Below are positions 50,982 to 59,422 of a DNA stretch of 63,259 nucleotides, one piece after another; position 1 is the stretch's first letter; each line of letters starts with the position of its first letter. The position numbers were made by a program, and so were the translations under genes. The stretch is from Terriglobia bacterium (GTDB taxonomy: Bacteria; Acidobacteriota; Terriglobia; Terriglobales; Acidobacteriaceae): assembly GCA_032252755.1 (NCBI GenBank), contig JAVUPY010000066.1, positions 1 to 63,259 on the forward strand, read 5' to 3'. Under the pieces are notes generated by a model. The model ran no database searches. It saw nothing but the letters and a program-made list of their open reading frames with translations, and had not been told where the DNA came from.

Positions 50982-52442
50982 TCAATATGCCCTTGCGAAG
51001 ACAGCGATCGTATCCGCCTCTTTGCCCGTGTAGACGCATTTCCCCGTGCCACCCGGTTGGTCATTCGGAATCACACGGATGGTCGCCTTTGTTTCTTCCT
51101 GGATCGTCTCTTCGTCCTCGCGTGTGCCGGCCCACCAGCAGCGCACGAACCCCAGTTCCACGCGCTCTTTCAATTCGTCGTAGTTGGTCGCCTCGAACGT
51201 GTGCTCCTCCCGGAACTTAAGCGCGCGCTGATAAAGGCCCTGTTGGATCTCGTCCATCAGTTTCGTCACATGCTCGGTCAGACCCGCCTGCGGAACAAAG
51301 CTCTTCGGTTTCTTCCCTTCGGGCGCGGAGCCGTCGAGCACAACCCGCTGCGCCAGCGCGACGCTCTGCTTCTGGACATCCTTCGGCCCGACCTCCATCC
51401 GCAACGGCACGCCCTTCAGTTCCCACTCGTTGAATTTGAACCCGGGCGTCAGATGCTCGCGCGTATCGATGTGGAACCGGATCTTGCCTCGCCATTCGGC
51501 CGTGATCTTGCCGATCGCCTCCATTACGCTCGCCTTTTCGGCGTCGTTCTTGTAAATCGGCACGATCACCACCTGTATTGGCGCAAGCCTCGGCGGCAGC
51601 ACCAGCCCGTCGTCATCGGAGTGTCCCATAATCGTGGCGCCAATAAGGCGCGTCGAGACGCCCCATGATGTCGTCCACGCGTGCTGCACCTGGTTGTTCT
51701 TGTCGGCGTAGGTGATGCCAAACGCTTTCGCGAAATTCTGCCCGAGATTGTGCGAAGTGCCCGCCTGGAGCGCGCGGCCATCCTGCATCATGGCCTCAAT
51801 CGCATACGACCGCAGCGCCCCGGCGAACTTCTCTTTTTCCGTCTTGATCCCGCGCAGCACCGGCAATGCCATGTCCTTCTCGACAAAATCGGCATAGACG
51901 TCGTTGAGGATCATCAGCGTTTCACGCTCGGCGTCGTCGTGGTCGACATGCACCGTGTGGCCTTCCTGCCAAAGGAATTCCGTCGTGCGTAGGAATGGAC
52001 GCGTACGCATCTCCCAGCGCATCACGTTTGCCCACTGGTTGATCAGCAGCGGCAGATCGCGCCACGAACGCACCCATTTGGCATAGAAATATCCGATGAT
52101 CGTCTCGCTTGTAGGCCGAATCACGTACGGCTCCGAAAGTTCCTCGCCGCCGGCGCGTGTCACCTCCGCGACTTCGGGGGCGAATCCCTCCACGTGCTCG
52201 GCTTCCTTCATCAGGAACGACTTCGGGATCAGCAGCGGAAAGTAAGCGTTGACATGGCCGGTGGCCTTGATGCGCTCGTCCAGTCCACGTTGAATTGCCT
52301 CCCAGATCGCGTAGCCGGTCGGCTTGAACACAATGCAGCCACGTACCACCTCGGCATAATCCGCCAGGTCGGCGCCACGAACGATATCCAAATACCACTG
52401 CGCATAATCCTTCGCGCGTGGAGTGATCCCCTCTTTCGCCAT
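50982..52442 (-). CDS. proS: Prolyl-tRNA synthetase, short (archaeal/type 3) form
   Basis: 486 residues, much shorter than the 560-600 of the bacterial form with the INS editing domain; this is the ProS type 3 arrangement. Class II motifs: IRPTSETIIGYFYAKWVRSW, RTRPFLRTTEFLWQEGHTVH and TSWGVSTRLIGATIMGHSDDDGLVLPP. The C-terminal zinc-type extension ends in FARAY. It charges tRNA-Pro; the lack of INS suggests any misacylated Ala is cleared by a free-standing editing factor or not at all. No T-box leader is seen. Confidence 0.97.
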   Translation of the reverse strand: MAKEGITPRAKDYAQWYLDIVRGADLADYAEVVRGCIVFKPTGYAIWEAIQRGLDERIKATGHVNAYFPLLIPKSFLMKEAEHVEGFAPEVAEVTRAGGEELSEPYVIRPTSETIIGYFYAKWVRSWRDLPLLINQWANVMRWEMRTRPFLRTTEFLWQEGHTVHVDHDDAERETLMILNDVYADFVEKDMALPVLRGIKTEKEKFAGALRSYAIEAMMQDGRALQAGTSHNLGQNFAKAFGITYADKNNQVQHAWTTSWGVSTRLIGATIMGHSDDDGLVLPPRLAPIQVVIVPIYKNDAEKASVMEAIGKITAEWRGKIRFHIDTREHLTPGFKFNEWELKGVPLRMEVGPKDVQKQSVALAQRVVLDGSAPEGKKPKSFVPQAGLTEHVTKLMDEIQQGLYQRALKFREEHTFEATNYDELKERVELGFVRCWWAGTREDEETIQEETKATIRVIPNDQPGGTGKCVYTGKEADTIAVFARAY

Positions 52443-52747
52443 TCGAAAACTGTGCCCCTTCTCTTTGGATCAGAGTTCACCGGCAGAAGCAGTGCATCCA
52501 TGATAATCGCCAGCGAAACAGAAATTTTAACTGTTCGAGTGCTACAACGGCGTTCGTGCCGGATATGACCGGCCAAATGACTCCGTGCGGAAGCTGATGA
52601 CGGCCGGAGACTCCAGCGTTATTGCTGAAGGTTGTCACTGCTACTCTCCGGCCACTAGGGCAGTATTCGTTGGATAATTTTGGGGCCACTTCCCTGGACG
52701 CATGGCAATCAAAGGGGCATGGCTAATCCCTTCAATGGAGGAACAGC
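52443..52747. other. 305-base divergent intergenic region
   Basis: No gene. It contains a 9-bp inverted pair, GGCCGGAGA (52602-52610) and TCTCCGGCC (52645-52653), separated by 34 bases. The AKR ribosome site GGAGG is at 52737-52741. A small RNA or attenuator is possible but unproven. Confidence 0.4.
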
Positions 52748-53647
52748 ATGAGCGCAAAGAACGAATCCAAAGAATCCAGGCCTGCTTCCAAAAGCGGGAC
52801 GTTTGCGATCGGTGGTGAACTTCCGGTGCACCGGTTGGGTTTCGGTACCATGCGACTCACTGGGCCCGGCATCTGGGGCGAACCGGCGGATTGCAAAGAG
52901 GCTATCGCTGTTTTGCGCCGAGCGCTCGACCTCGGAATCAATTTGCTCGATACCGCCGATTCCTACGGACCTTATGTCGCAGAGGAACTTATCCGTGAGG
53001 CTCTTCATCCTTATCCAGCCGGGTTGGTCATTGCGACCAAGGCAGGACTGCTTCGAACCGGGCCAAATTCCTGGACTCCGCTTGGCCGCCCCGAATACCT
53101 TCGGCAGGAATGCGAAATGAGCCTCCGTCGGTTGAAGCTCGACCGCATCGACTTGTTTCAACTTCATCGAATCGACCCTAACGTACCCGCGGACGATCAA
53201 TTCGGCCTCCTGCGCGATCTTCAGAAGGAGGGCAAGATACGTTTCGTCGGGCTTTCCGAGGCTAGTGTCGCTGAAATCCAGGCAGCGCGTCGCGTCGTCT
53301 CCATCGTAACCGTACAAAACCTCTACAACCTCACAGAACGGAAATACGAGGACGTGCTGCAGTACTGCACGCGTGAAAATCTCGGATTCATCCCTTGGTT
53401 CCCGCTCGCCACCGGCAACCTCGCTGCAACAGGCAGCCCGGTTCAACGCGCCGCCGAGCGCGCCGGAGCGCAACCCTCGCAGGTGGCACTGGCCTGGCTG
53501 CTCAGGAAATCCCCCGTTATGCTCCCGATCCCCGGGACATCGAAAGTGAAGCACCTCGAGGAGAACACCAAGGCGGCGCTTCTGCAGTTGGATGATGCGT
53601 TCATGGACGAGTTGGAAAACGTAAAGTCACCCGGCAAGGCCGCTTGA
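52748..53647 (+). CDS. Aldo/keto reductase
   Basis: 299 residues from ATG 52748, with GGAGG at 52737-52741. The (beta/alpha)8 fold and catalytic tetrad are present: Asp68 and Tyr73 ([10 protein letters not shown]), Lys98 (VIATKAGLL) and His140 (LFQLHRID). [15 protein letters not shown] and [13 protein letters not shown] place it in the AKR13/YeaE-type group. It reduces aldehydes or ketones with NADPH. An SDR gene follows 6 bases later, so they form an operon, but that SDR is frameshifted. Bases 52997-53035 recur inverted downstream at 54458-54496. Confidence 0.93.
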   Translation: MSAKNESKESRPASKSGTFAIGGELPVHRLGFGTMRLTGPGIWGEPADCKEAIAVLRRALDLGINLLDTADSYGPYVAEELIREALHPYPAGLVIATKAGLLRTGPNSWTPLGRPEYLRQECEMSLRRLKLDRIDLFQLHRIDPNVPADDQFGLLRDLQKEGKIRFVGLSEASVAEIQAARRVVSIVTVQNLYNLTERKYEDVLQYCTRENLGFIPWFPLATGNLAATGSPVQRAAERAGAQPSQVALAWLLRKSPVMLPIPGTSKVKHLEENTKAALLQLDDAFMDELENVKSPGKAA

Positions 53648-53677
53648 ACATCCATGGCCTCCGGGAGTTGTTATCAG

Positions 53678-54389
53678 ATGAATGAGAAATCGGGACATAT
53701 CGCGCTAGTCACCGGCGCAAACCGAGGCATCGGATTCGAAGTCTGCCGTCAGCTCGCAACCCGTGGCTTCACCGTCCTGCTCACAGCGCGGGACGCCACG
53801 AAGGCTCAGGTTGCCGCGAGAAAGTTGTACGAACCAGGCACAATCGAACCGCTTGCTCTCAATGTCGCCGACCCAGGCAGCGTCGAGTGAAGCCGCTGCT
53901 GAGGTGAAGCGCCGATTCGGCCATCTCGATGTGCTGATCAATAACGCCGGCATTAATTACGACACATGGGAGAACGTTGAGAACGCTGACATTCATGGCA
54001 CGGTAATGGACACGATCATCACGAACTTGGTAGGCCCTTGGCGTGTCTGCCAAGCGTTCCTGCCGCTCCTGCGAAAAAGCCGTTCAGCACGCATCGTGAA
54101 TGTTTCATCGGAATCAGGATCGCTCGCGAGCATGGGCGCCGGACCACCTGCTTATCAGGTCACCAAGGCTGGCTTGAACGCAATGACGCGTACTCTCGCG
54201 GCCGAGCTTCGCAGTGCTCACATCCTTGTCAACGCAGTCTGCCCGGGATGGGTCGCAACGGAGATGGGCGGCCCTGGTGCTCCGCGCAACGTTGCCGAGG
54301 GTGCCGCCAGCATCATCTGGGCAGCGACGCTGCCCGACGACGGCCCGACAGGCGGTTTCTTCCGCGATGGCAAACCCCTGCCGTGGTAA
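53678..54389 (+). pseudogene. Short-chain dehydrogenase/reductase with one-base frameshift
   Basis: The first part from ATG 53678 (MNEKSGHIALVTGANRGIGFEV) has the TGxxxGIG cofactor motif and runs to TGA 53888-53890. Similarity resumes in another frame at AAAEVKRRFGHLDVLINNAG and continues through SSESGSLASMGAGPPAYQVTKAGLNAM (Tyr-x3-Lys catalytic pair) to the family's end, FFRDGKPLPW at TAA 54387-54389. Omitting the T at 53888 joins the two halves into a complete 236-residue SDR, with VEEAAAEVKRR at the seam. So it is either a recent pseudogene or a sequencing error. It sits directly behind the aldo/keto reductase. Confidence 0.85.
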
Positions 54390-54457
54390 TGCACAATCCC
54401 GTGCCTCGAGATCAAAATGTTGTGCGATGGTCGGAGAGTGTGTTTTTGCAAAGGGAA

Positions 54458-54496
54458 CGCAATGACCAACCCGGCTGGATAAGGATGAAGAGCCTC
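54458..54496. repeat. 39-base inverted copy of an aldo/keto reductase segment
   Basis: By eye, these 39 bases are identical to the reverse complement of 52997-53035, which is inside the aldo/keto reductase CDS. The flanks do not match. It lies between the frameshifted SDR and tRNA-Met. Confidence 0.75.
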
Positions 54497-54523
54497 CGTT
54501 CCATCGGATGTTGTTGATTTGAT

Positions 54524-54600
54524 TGGTGGCGGCGGCTGGACTCGAACCAGCGACCTACGGATTATGAGACCGTCGCTCTAACCACCTGAGCTACACCGCC
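54524..54600 (-). tRNA. tRNA-Met (CAT)
   Basis: 77 bases on the minus strand including an encoded CCA (54526-54524). Acceptor GGCGGTG (54600-54594) pairs with CGCCGCC (54534-54528), with one T-G pair; discriminator A. D arm GCTC/GAGC, anticodon loop CTCATAA with CAT, and T arm GCTGG-TTCGAGT-CCAGC are all present. The last anticodon-stem pair is T-T. The three G-C pairs of an initiator anticodon stem are absent and the acceptor starts with a G-C pair, so it is an elongator Met (or, less likely, a lysidine-modified Ile2). Confidence 0.92.
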
Positions 54601-54985
54601 ATTGCTGAAAAACGCGGCAGGAACCTGCCAAAAGGTGGGGCGTGGATGACCCAACCTCATTGATTCTAAGGAGCAACTTGGGGCGTGTCAAACCAACGAC
54701 ATCGTGCCATCGAGCGATCGTGCTATCGAGCCAAAGTACAGCATCCAGGGCACGCGAGAGAGTTTTCCCGGAGAGGATTGGAGAGTTCGCATTTCCGGCG
54801 GCCCGCGCACGATAACCCGATCGCACGATTCCCTGATTTCTCGATTCCTTCGTCCTTGGTCCTCCGTCTAACCAGTATCCTGTCCATCACCCGAATTAGG
54901 TGCTTCGACTGGGGAACTCTCGGCATCAAACCGGGTATAATCGACGGAATGGCTGCGGCGCCTGTCGCGGCGGAGAAGTATTTTA
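54601..54985. other. 385-base gap with repeats and the S41 gene promoter
   Basis: No gene. It contains CCATCGAGCGATCGTGCTATCG at 54708-54729, related to the repeat at 31599-31720, and CGATAACCCGATCGCACGATTCC near 54810. GGCAGGAACCTGCC at 54617-54630 is a short hairpin on the 5' side of the tRNA. TATAAT at 54936-54941 is the likely -10 box of the next gene. Confidence 0.5.
54936..54941 (+). promoter_or_regulatory. Consensus -10 box (TATAAT) for S41-like gene
   Basis: A perfect TATAAT lies 44 bases before ATG 54986. No good -35 is visible at the expected distance, so it may rely on an activator. The message would have a leader of about 37 bases with AGAAGT-type purines before the start. Confidence 0.5.
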
Positions 54986-56224
54986 ATGTCCAGAGTCACG
55001 AAAACAGTTTTGCTGGTCATCTCGCTGGCGTTGGTGTCATTCACGATAGCGGGCGGACTGGGAGTGAAGGCCTCCACCGGCGACGGCGCCTACCGTCAAC
55101 TCGGGGTCTACAGTGAAGTTCTCTCGCGCATCCGCAGCGACTACGTCGAAGAGCCGAACATCGCGCTCGTCACTGACGGCGCGTTGCACGGTTTGCTGGA
55201 GTCGCTCGACGCTAACTCCAGCTACCTGAATCCCGAGCAATACAAACAGTACAAGGCGCTCAACGAGTCCAAGGGCACCATCGGCGCTGCCATCAGCAAG
55301 CGCTTTGGCTATGCCGCTGTCGTCTCCGTGGTTCCAGGCGGACCGGCGGATAAGGCGAACATCGAGGCGGGAGACATCTTCGAGGCAATCGAAGGCAAGA
55401 GTTCGCGCGACATGTCGCTGGCCGAGATCCATGGCATCCTCAGCGGCACGCCGGGTTCCGCCGTCAACGTCTCCGTCGTGCGTCCGCGTAAGGCTCAGCC
55501 TGACAAGGTTTCCATTGTTCGCGAGATCGTGAAGGAGCCTGCGGTCAGCGCCAAGATGATGGACGACGGCGTTGGCTACATCCGGCCTGACGGTTTCCCC
55601 AAGGGCCGCGCGCAGGAAATCGCTGCCAAGATCAAGGAACTGCAGAAGGAAGGCGCGAAGAAGTTCGTACTCGACCTGCGCAACTCCGGCAACGGTGACG
55701 AGCAGGAAGGCATTGCGACCGCGAACCTGTTCATCAACCACGGCCTCATAACCTATGTGCAGGGCCAGAAGTATCCGCGCCAGAACTTCGATGCCGATCC
55801 GGCAAAGGCAGTCACGACCGCGCCGCTTGTCGTGGTCGTGAACCGCAGCACCGCCGGTCCGGCCGAGATTATTGCCAGCTCGATTCTCGAGACCGCTCGC
55901 GGCGACGTTGTCGGTGATAAAACCTTCGGCACCGGTTCGATCCAGAAGCTGATCGAACTGCCTGATAGCTCAGCCTTGATTCTCTCGGTCGCGAAATACT
56001 ACACCCCGTCAGGCAAGGCCATCCAGGATACGGCCGTTACGCCCAACATCCTGGTCGCCGACAACTTCGACGACTTGAACGGCCCCGATGACGAGACCGA
56101 CAACAATCAACCGGAAGTAAAGAAAACCAACCAGCCCGACGAGCAACTGCGCCGCGCCATCGAAGTCCTGAAGAGCAAGGACCAGAAGACCGCCACGGCA
56201 GCAGCCGCCGCTCACGCCGCTTAA
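54986..56224 (+). CDS. S41 (CtpA-type) protease-like protein lacking catalytic Ser and Lys
   Basis: 412 residues from ATG 54986. One N-terminal membrane anchor or signal (VLLVISLALVSFTIAGGLG), a helical start (VYSEVLSRIRSDYVEEPNIALVTDG), a PDZ domain (about 100-165), then the S41 fold with LVVVVNRSTAGPAEIIASSI and DKTFGTGSIQKLIELPDSSALIL. In Tsp the catalytic serine is in SASASEI and the lysine 25 residues on in TFGKG. Here the aligned positions are Gly291 and Thr316, so both are missing. The fold is intact, so the protein is most likely a non-proteolytic scaffold. It precedes PBP1A and may guide wall assembly. Confidence 0.88.
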   Translation: MSRVTKTVLLVISLALVSFTIAGGLGVKASTGDGAYRQLGVYSEVLSRIRSDYVEEPNIALVTDGALHGLLESLDANSSYLNPEQYKQYKALNESKGTIGAAISKRFGYAAVVSVVPGGPADKANIEAGDIFEAIEGKSSRDMSLAEIHGILSGTPGSAVNVSVVRPRKAQPDKVSIVREIVKEPAVSAKMMDDGVGYIRPDGFPKGRAQEIAAKIKELQKEGAKKFVLDLRNSGNGDEQEGIATANLFINHGLITYVQGQKYPRQNFDADPAKAVTTAPLVVVVNRSTAGPAEIIASSILETARGDVVGDKTFGTGSIQKLIELPDSSALILSVAKYYTPSGKAIQDTAVTPNILVADNFDDLNGPDDETDNNQPEVKKTNQPDEQLRRAIEVLKSKDQKTATAAAAAHAA

Positions 56225-56248
56225 CTTCGCGACAAGAATCGCTTACGA

Positions 56249-56279
56249 CCGCGAACCCTCGGGTTCGCGGTTTTGCTTT
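56249..56279 (+). terminator. Intrinsic terminator of the S41-like gene
   Basis: CCGCGAACCC / GGGTTCGCGG forms an 8-10-bp stem with a tight loop, then TTTTGCTTT. It is 25 bases after the stop. Confidence 0.8.
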
Positions 56280-56293
56280 GCACAGAAAAACTC

Positions 56294-56330
56294 GGTGCCC
56301 CGCATCTGCAGTAGTTAGCGGATGTGGGTC
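56294..56330. repeat. Dispersed hairpin repeat, GGTGCCCCAC family, copy 3
   Basis: GGTGCCCCGCATCTGC and GCGGATGTGGGTC form a 10-bp stem with wobbles around AGTAGTTA. It lies between the S41 terminator and the PBP1A start. Confidence 0.65.
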
Positions 56331-56393
56331 TTTTGTACCTGATGCATTCCTCTCCACCCGTGCTATTCTGGCCTCGATCATCTCCGAAAACCG

Positions 56394-58637
56394 ATGAAGG
56401 TGTTGTACGAAGAGGTCCCGCCACCGCCGTTCGTTCCGGCGGACAAGCGCCACTTGGCGCGCCAGGTGATCTATGCGCTCATGCTGATCGCCGCCGCCGT
56501 GATCGGTTCCCTCGCCGGACTTCTCATCGTCTATTCCACCGATCTTCCCGAAGCCAACGAACTCGAACGCTATCAACCCAGCTCCATAACTGAACTCTAC
56601 GACGACAAGGGCCGCGTCATCGGCTCGTTCGCCTTGCAGCGCCGCGTCATCGCCAAGTACGACGACTATCCCAAGGTCCTCCGCGACGCCATCATCTCAA
56701 TCGAAGACAAGGATTTCGAGAAGCATCTCGGCGTCGACTGGTGGCGCGTCATCGGTGCCGCCTATCGCGACATAACTTCGGGCAGCAAGGCGCAGGGCGC
56801 CTCCACGCTTACCATGCAGCTCTCGCGCAACCTCTTCTTGAACGCCGACCGCAACTTCGGCCGCAAGCTCCAGGAGACGATGCTCGCGATGTCCATCGAG
56901 CGCCGCTTCACCAAGCAGCAGATCTTCACCATGTACGCCAACCAGATATTCCTCGGTCACGGCGTCTACGGCTTTGAAGCCGGCTCGGAATTCTATTTCA
57001 GCAAGAAGGCGAAAGACCTCACGCTCGAAGAAGCGGCACTGCTCGCCGGACTTCCCAAGGCTCCGAACTACTATTCGCCCATCCTCAATCCCGAACGCGC
57101 TCTTCGCCGGCGCAATCTCATCATTAACTCCATGCTTGAGGACGGCAAAATCACCAATGCCGAAGCCCAGCACGCCAAGTCGATGCCAATCCAGTTGAAG
57201 CTCCAGAATGATCCCAACTGGCTTGCACCTTATTTTGCGGAAGAAATTCGCCAATACCTTGAGAACAAATATGGCAGCGACGAAGTCCACCAGGGCGGTC
57301 TCAAGGTCTACACCTCGCTCGACACCGATCTTCAACGCGCCGCCAACCAGGCTGTCCTCGATGGTCTTGCCGCCTACGAGCGTCGTCACGGATGGAAGGG
57401 AAATCTGCTCAACGTGATCGCCGCCGGCTCCGATCTCGAAAAGTTCGACCATCCGGACTGGCGGCAACCGATCGAGCCCGGTTCCTACGTCCACGCTCTC
57501 GTCACCGATGTGACCAGGTCAAACGCAACCCTGCGCCTCGGCTCCTTCACCGCGCAACTCAGTCCCGCCGACATGGCCTGGACCCAGGCAAAATCCCCCG
57601 CCGACATCCTTAGCGTCGGCGACATCGTCTACGTCAAGGTTCTCGAGATAAACCATAATTCCGCGCGAGTCTCCCTCGAGCAGGATTCCGGCGCACAAGG
57701 CGCGCTGGTCGCCATCGACAACACCACCGGCGAAATCAAGGCCATGGTCGGCGGCCGCGACTTCGATCTCTCGAAATTCAATCGCGCCACGCAAGCTCTC
57801 CGCCAGACCGGATCGTCCTTCAAACCCTACGTCTACAGCGCCGCAGTTGAAGAAGGCGCGACGCCCGATGACGTCATCTACGACGGCCCGGTAACCTTCT
57901 CGACCGCTTCGGGTCCTTACACGCCACACAATTACGACGGTAAATTCGAAGGCAACATCACTCTCCGCCGCGCCTTCGCACAGTCTCGCAACATTCCGGC
58001 TCTCAAACTCATCCAGCGCGTGGGCGTGCAGAAGGTTATTGCGTACGCGCGCAAGTTCGGCGTTACATCGGAACTTCCACCAGTCCTCCCGCTCGCGCTC
58101 GGCGCCGCCGAAGTCACCTTGATGGAGCAGACCGCCGCCTTCTCCACTTTCCCGAACGATGGCGTGCGCGTCACGCCTCACTACATAACGCGCGTCGAAG
58201 ACTCCGAGGGCCACAACCTTGAGGAAGACTATCCCGAGGTCAAGGACGTCATCAGCCCGCACACCGCGCGCGTCATGACGCAGATGATGCAGCAGGTCGT
58301 TCTCCACGGAACCGCATACTCCGCGGCGAAGCTCAATCATCCTCTCGGTGGAAAGACCGGCACGACCAACGATTTCACCGACGCCTGGTTCATCGGTTTC
58401 TCGCCATCCATCACCTGCGGCGTCTGGGTCGGCTACGATGAAAAGAAAACGCTGGGCAAGAAAGAGACCGGTGCCATGGCGGCCCTGCCAATCTGGATCG
58501 ACTTCATGAAAGTCGCGATCGCCGGAAAGGATAAGGAGCAGTTCCCTGAACCCGCCCCGGAAGACACAAAGAAAGCCGTCGCGCAGCAGCACGTCGACAC
58601 ACCCGACTTCCGACCCGGCGATGGCGAGGCCCACTGA
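56394..58637 (+). CDS. Penicillin-binding protein 1A (bifunctional transglycosylase/transpeptidase)
   Basis: 747 residues from ATG 56394. N-terminal membrane helix ALMLIAAAVIGSLAGLLIVY. GT51 transglycosylase: ISIEDKDFEKHLGVD (catalytic Glu), QGASTLTMQLSRNLFL (a variant of STxTQQ), then ETMLAMSIERRFTKQQIFTMYANQIFLGHGVYGFEAGS. An OB-like insert is present (SYVHALVTDVTRSNATLRLG). Transpeptidase: TGSSFKPYVYSAA (active-site SSFK), SRN and GGKTGTTNDFTDAWFIGFS (KTG box). It polymerises and cross-links peptidoglycan on the outer face of the inner membrane. Its stop overlaps the PASTA gene start by one base. Confidence 0.96.
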   Translation: MKVLYEEVPPPPFVPADKRHLARQVIYALMLIAAAVIGSLAGLLIVYSTDLPEANELERYQPSSITELYDDKGRVIGSFALQRRVIAKYDDYPKVLRDAIISIEDKDFEKHLGVDWWRVIGAAYRDITSGSKAQGASTLTMQLSRNLFLNADRNFGRKLQETMLAMSIERRFTKQQIFTMYANQIFLGHGVYGFEAGSEFYFSKKAKDLTLEEAALLAGLPKAPNYYSPILNPERALRRRNLIINSMLEDGKITNAEAQHAKSMPIQLKLQNDPNWLAPYFAEEIRQYLENKYGSDEVHQGGLKVYTSLDTDLQRAANQAVLDGLAAYERRHGWKGNLLNVIAAGSDLEKFDHPDWRQPIEPGSYVHALVTDVTRSNATLRLGSFTAQLSPADMAWTQAKSPADILSVGDIVYVKVLEINHNSARVSLEQDSGAQGALVAIDNTTGEIKAMVGGRDFDLSKFNRATQALRQTGSSFKPYVYSAAVEEGATPDDVIYDGPVTFSTASGPYTPHNYDGKFEGNITLRRAFAQSRNIPALKLIQRVGVQKVIAYARKFGVTSELPPVLPLALGAAEVTLMEQTAAFSTFPNDGVRVTPHYITRVEDSEGHNLEEDYPEVKDVISPHTARVMTQMMQQVVLHGTAYSAAKLNHPLGGKTGTTNDFTDAWFIGFSPSITCGVWVGYDEKKTLGKKETGAMAALPIWIDFMKVAIAGKDKEQFPEPAPEDTKKAVAQQHVDTPDFRPGDGEAH

Positions 58638-59344
58638 TGCGCCGCTTCGTCAAATACACCGTCGCCGGCCTCGTCCTCATCATCGTTGCCATGGGATCCA
58701 TGCTGATCACCATGCGGCTGGCAATTCATCGCCGCGAAGTCATTGTCCCGAAATTCATTGGCCTGTTGCCGCAGCCGGCTTACGAACTCGCGCGGCAGAA
58801 CGGGCTCATCCTCGTTCGCGAAAGCCGTTTCTATAGCGACGATATTCCCGTCGGCCACATCGTCTCGCAGGAGCCCTCGCCCGGTCAAAAGGTGCGCAAA
58901 GGCTGGCGTGTCCGCATCGCCGAAAGCATGGGCCCGCAACGCAACGTCGTTCCCAGTGTCATCGGCGACAGCCCGCGCGCCGCCGAACTGAATATCTCGC
59001 AGCGCGGCCTCGAACTCGGAACCATCTCGACCATGGCCGTGCCCGATACTCCACCGAACCAGGTCATCGCCCAGAGCCCTCCACCTGATTCGCACGCCGC
59101 AAGCCCGAAGGTAAACATCCTTGTCTCCGCACCCGCCGACGATAAGGCCTACGTGATGCCCGACCTCACCGGCATGCGCCTCTCCGACGCCACCGCCGCA
59201 ATCACCAACGCCGGCCTCAAGCCGCAAGCGCCAAGCGCTGCGACGCCGGATGCAATCGTCGTAAAACAAACCCCAGCCGTGGGCCAGCGCGTCACCAGCG
59301 GCGCGACGGTGACCCTCGGCACCGGCACGCCGCCGCAAAGCTAA
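58637..59344 (+). CDS. Membrane-anchored free-standing PASTA-domain protein
   Basis: 235 residues starting at ATG 58637, whose A is the last base of the PBP1A stop. N-terminal helix (YTVAGLVLIIVAMGSMLITMRLA), then three PASTA units at about 35-98 (VPKFIGLLPQPAYELARQNGL), 104-170 (VPSVIGDSPRAAELNISQRGL) and 175-232 (MPDLTGMRLSDATAAITNAGL). There is no kinase or penicillin-binding domain. PASTA modules bind muropeptides, lipid II or PBP domains. Because it is translationally linked to PBP1A it probably works as a detached wall-sensing subunit of it. Confidence 0.9.
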   Translation: MRRFVKYTVAGLVLIIVAMGSMLITMRLAIHRREVIVPKFIGLLPQPAYELARQNGLILVRESRFYSDDIPVGHIVSQEPSPGQKVRKGWRVRIAESMGPQRNVVPSVIGDSPRAAELNISQRGLELGTISTMAVPDTPPNQVIAQSPPPDSHAASPKVNILVSAPADDKAYVMPDLTGMRLSDATAAITNAGLKPQAPSAATPDAIVVKQTPAVGQRVTSGATVTLGTGTPPQS

Positions 59345-59354
59345 ACTTAACCTG

Positions 59355-59405
59355 TGTCATCCTGAGCGGAGCCGCGCTGTTTTTGCGCGGCGGAGTCGAA
59401 GGACC
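59355..59405. repeat. TGTCATCCTGAGCG-type dispersed repeat with internal hairpin
   Basis: TGTCATCCTGAGCGGA, a GCCGCGC-TGTTTTT-GCGCGGC hairpin (59371-59391) and GGAGTCGAAGGACC form the classic layout of a small intergenic repeat seen in many bacteria. It sits at the end of the wall cluster, before convergent rsmB, and may act as a terminator. Confidence 0.6.
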
Positions 59406-59422
59406 TTTTGTTTCTCTCAGTG

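Noticed and set aside
52602-52653. 9-bp inverted pair read as a small RNA or attenuator
   Set aside because: The loop is 34 bases, there is no T-run and no promoter, so it could be chance. Left as a note in the intergenic entry.
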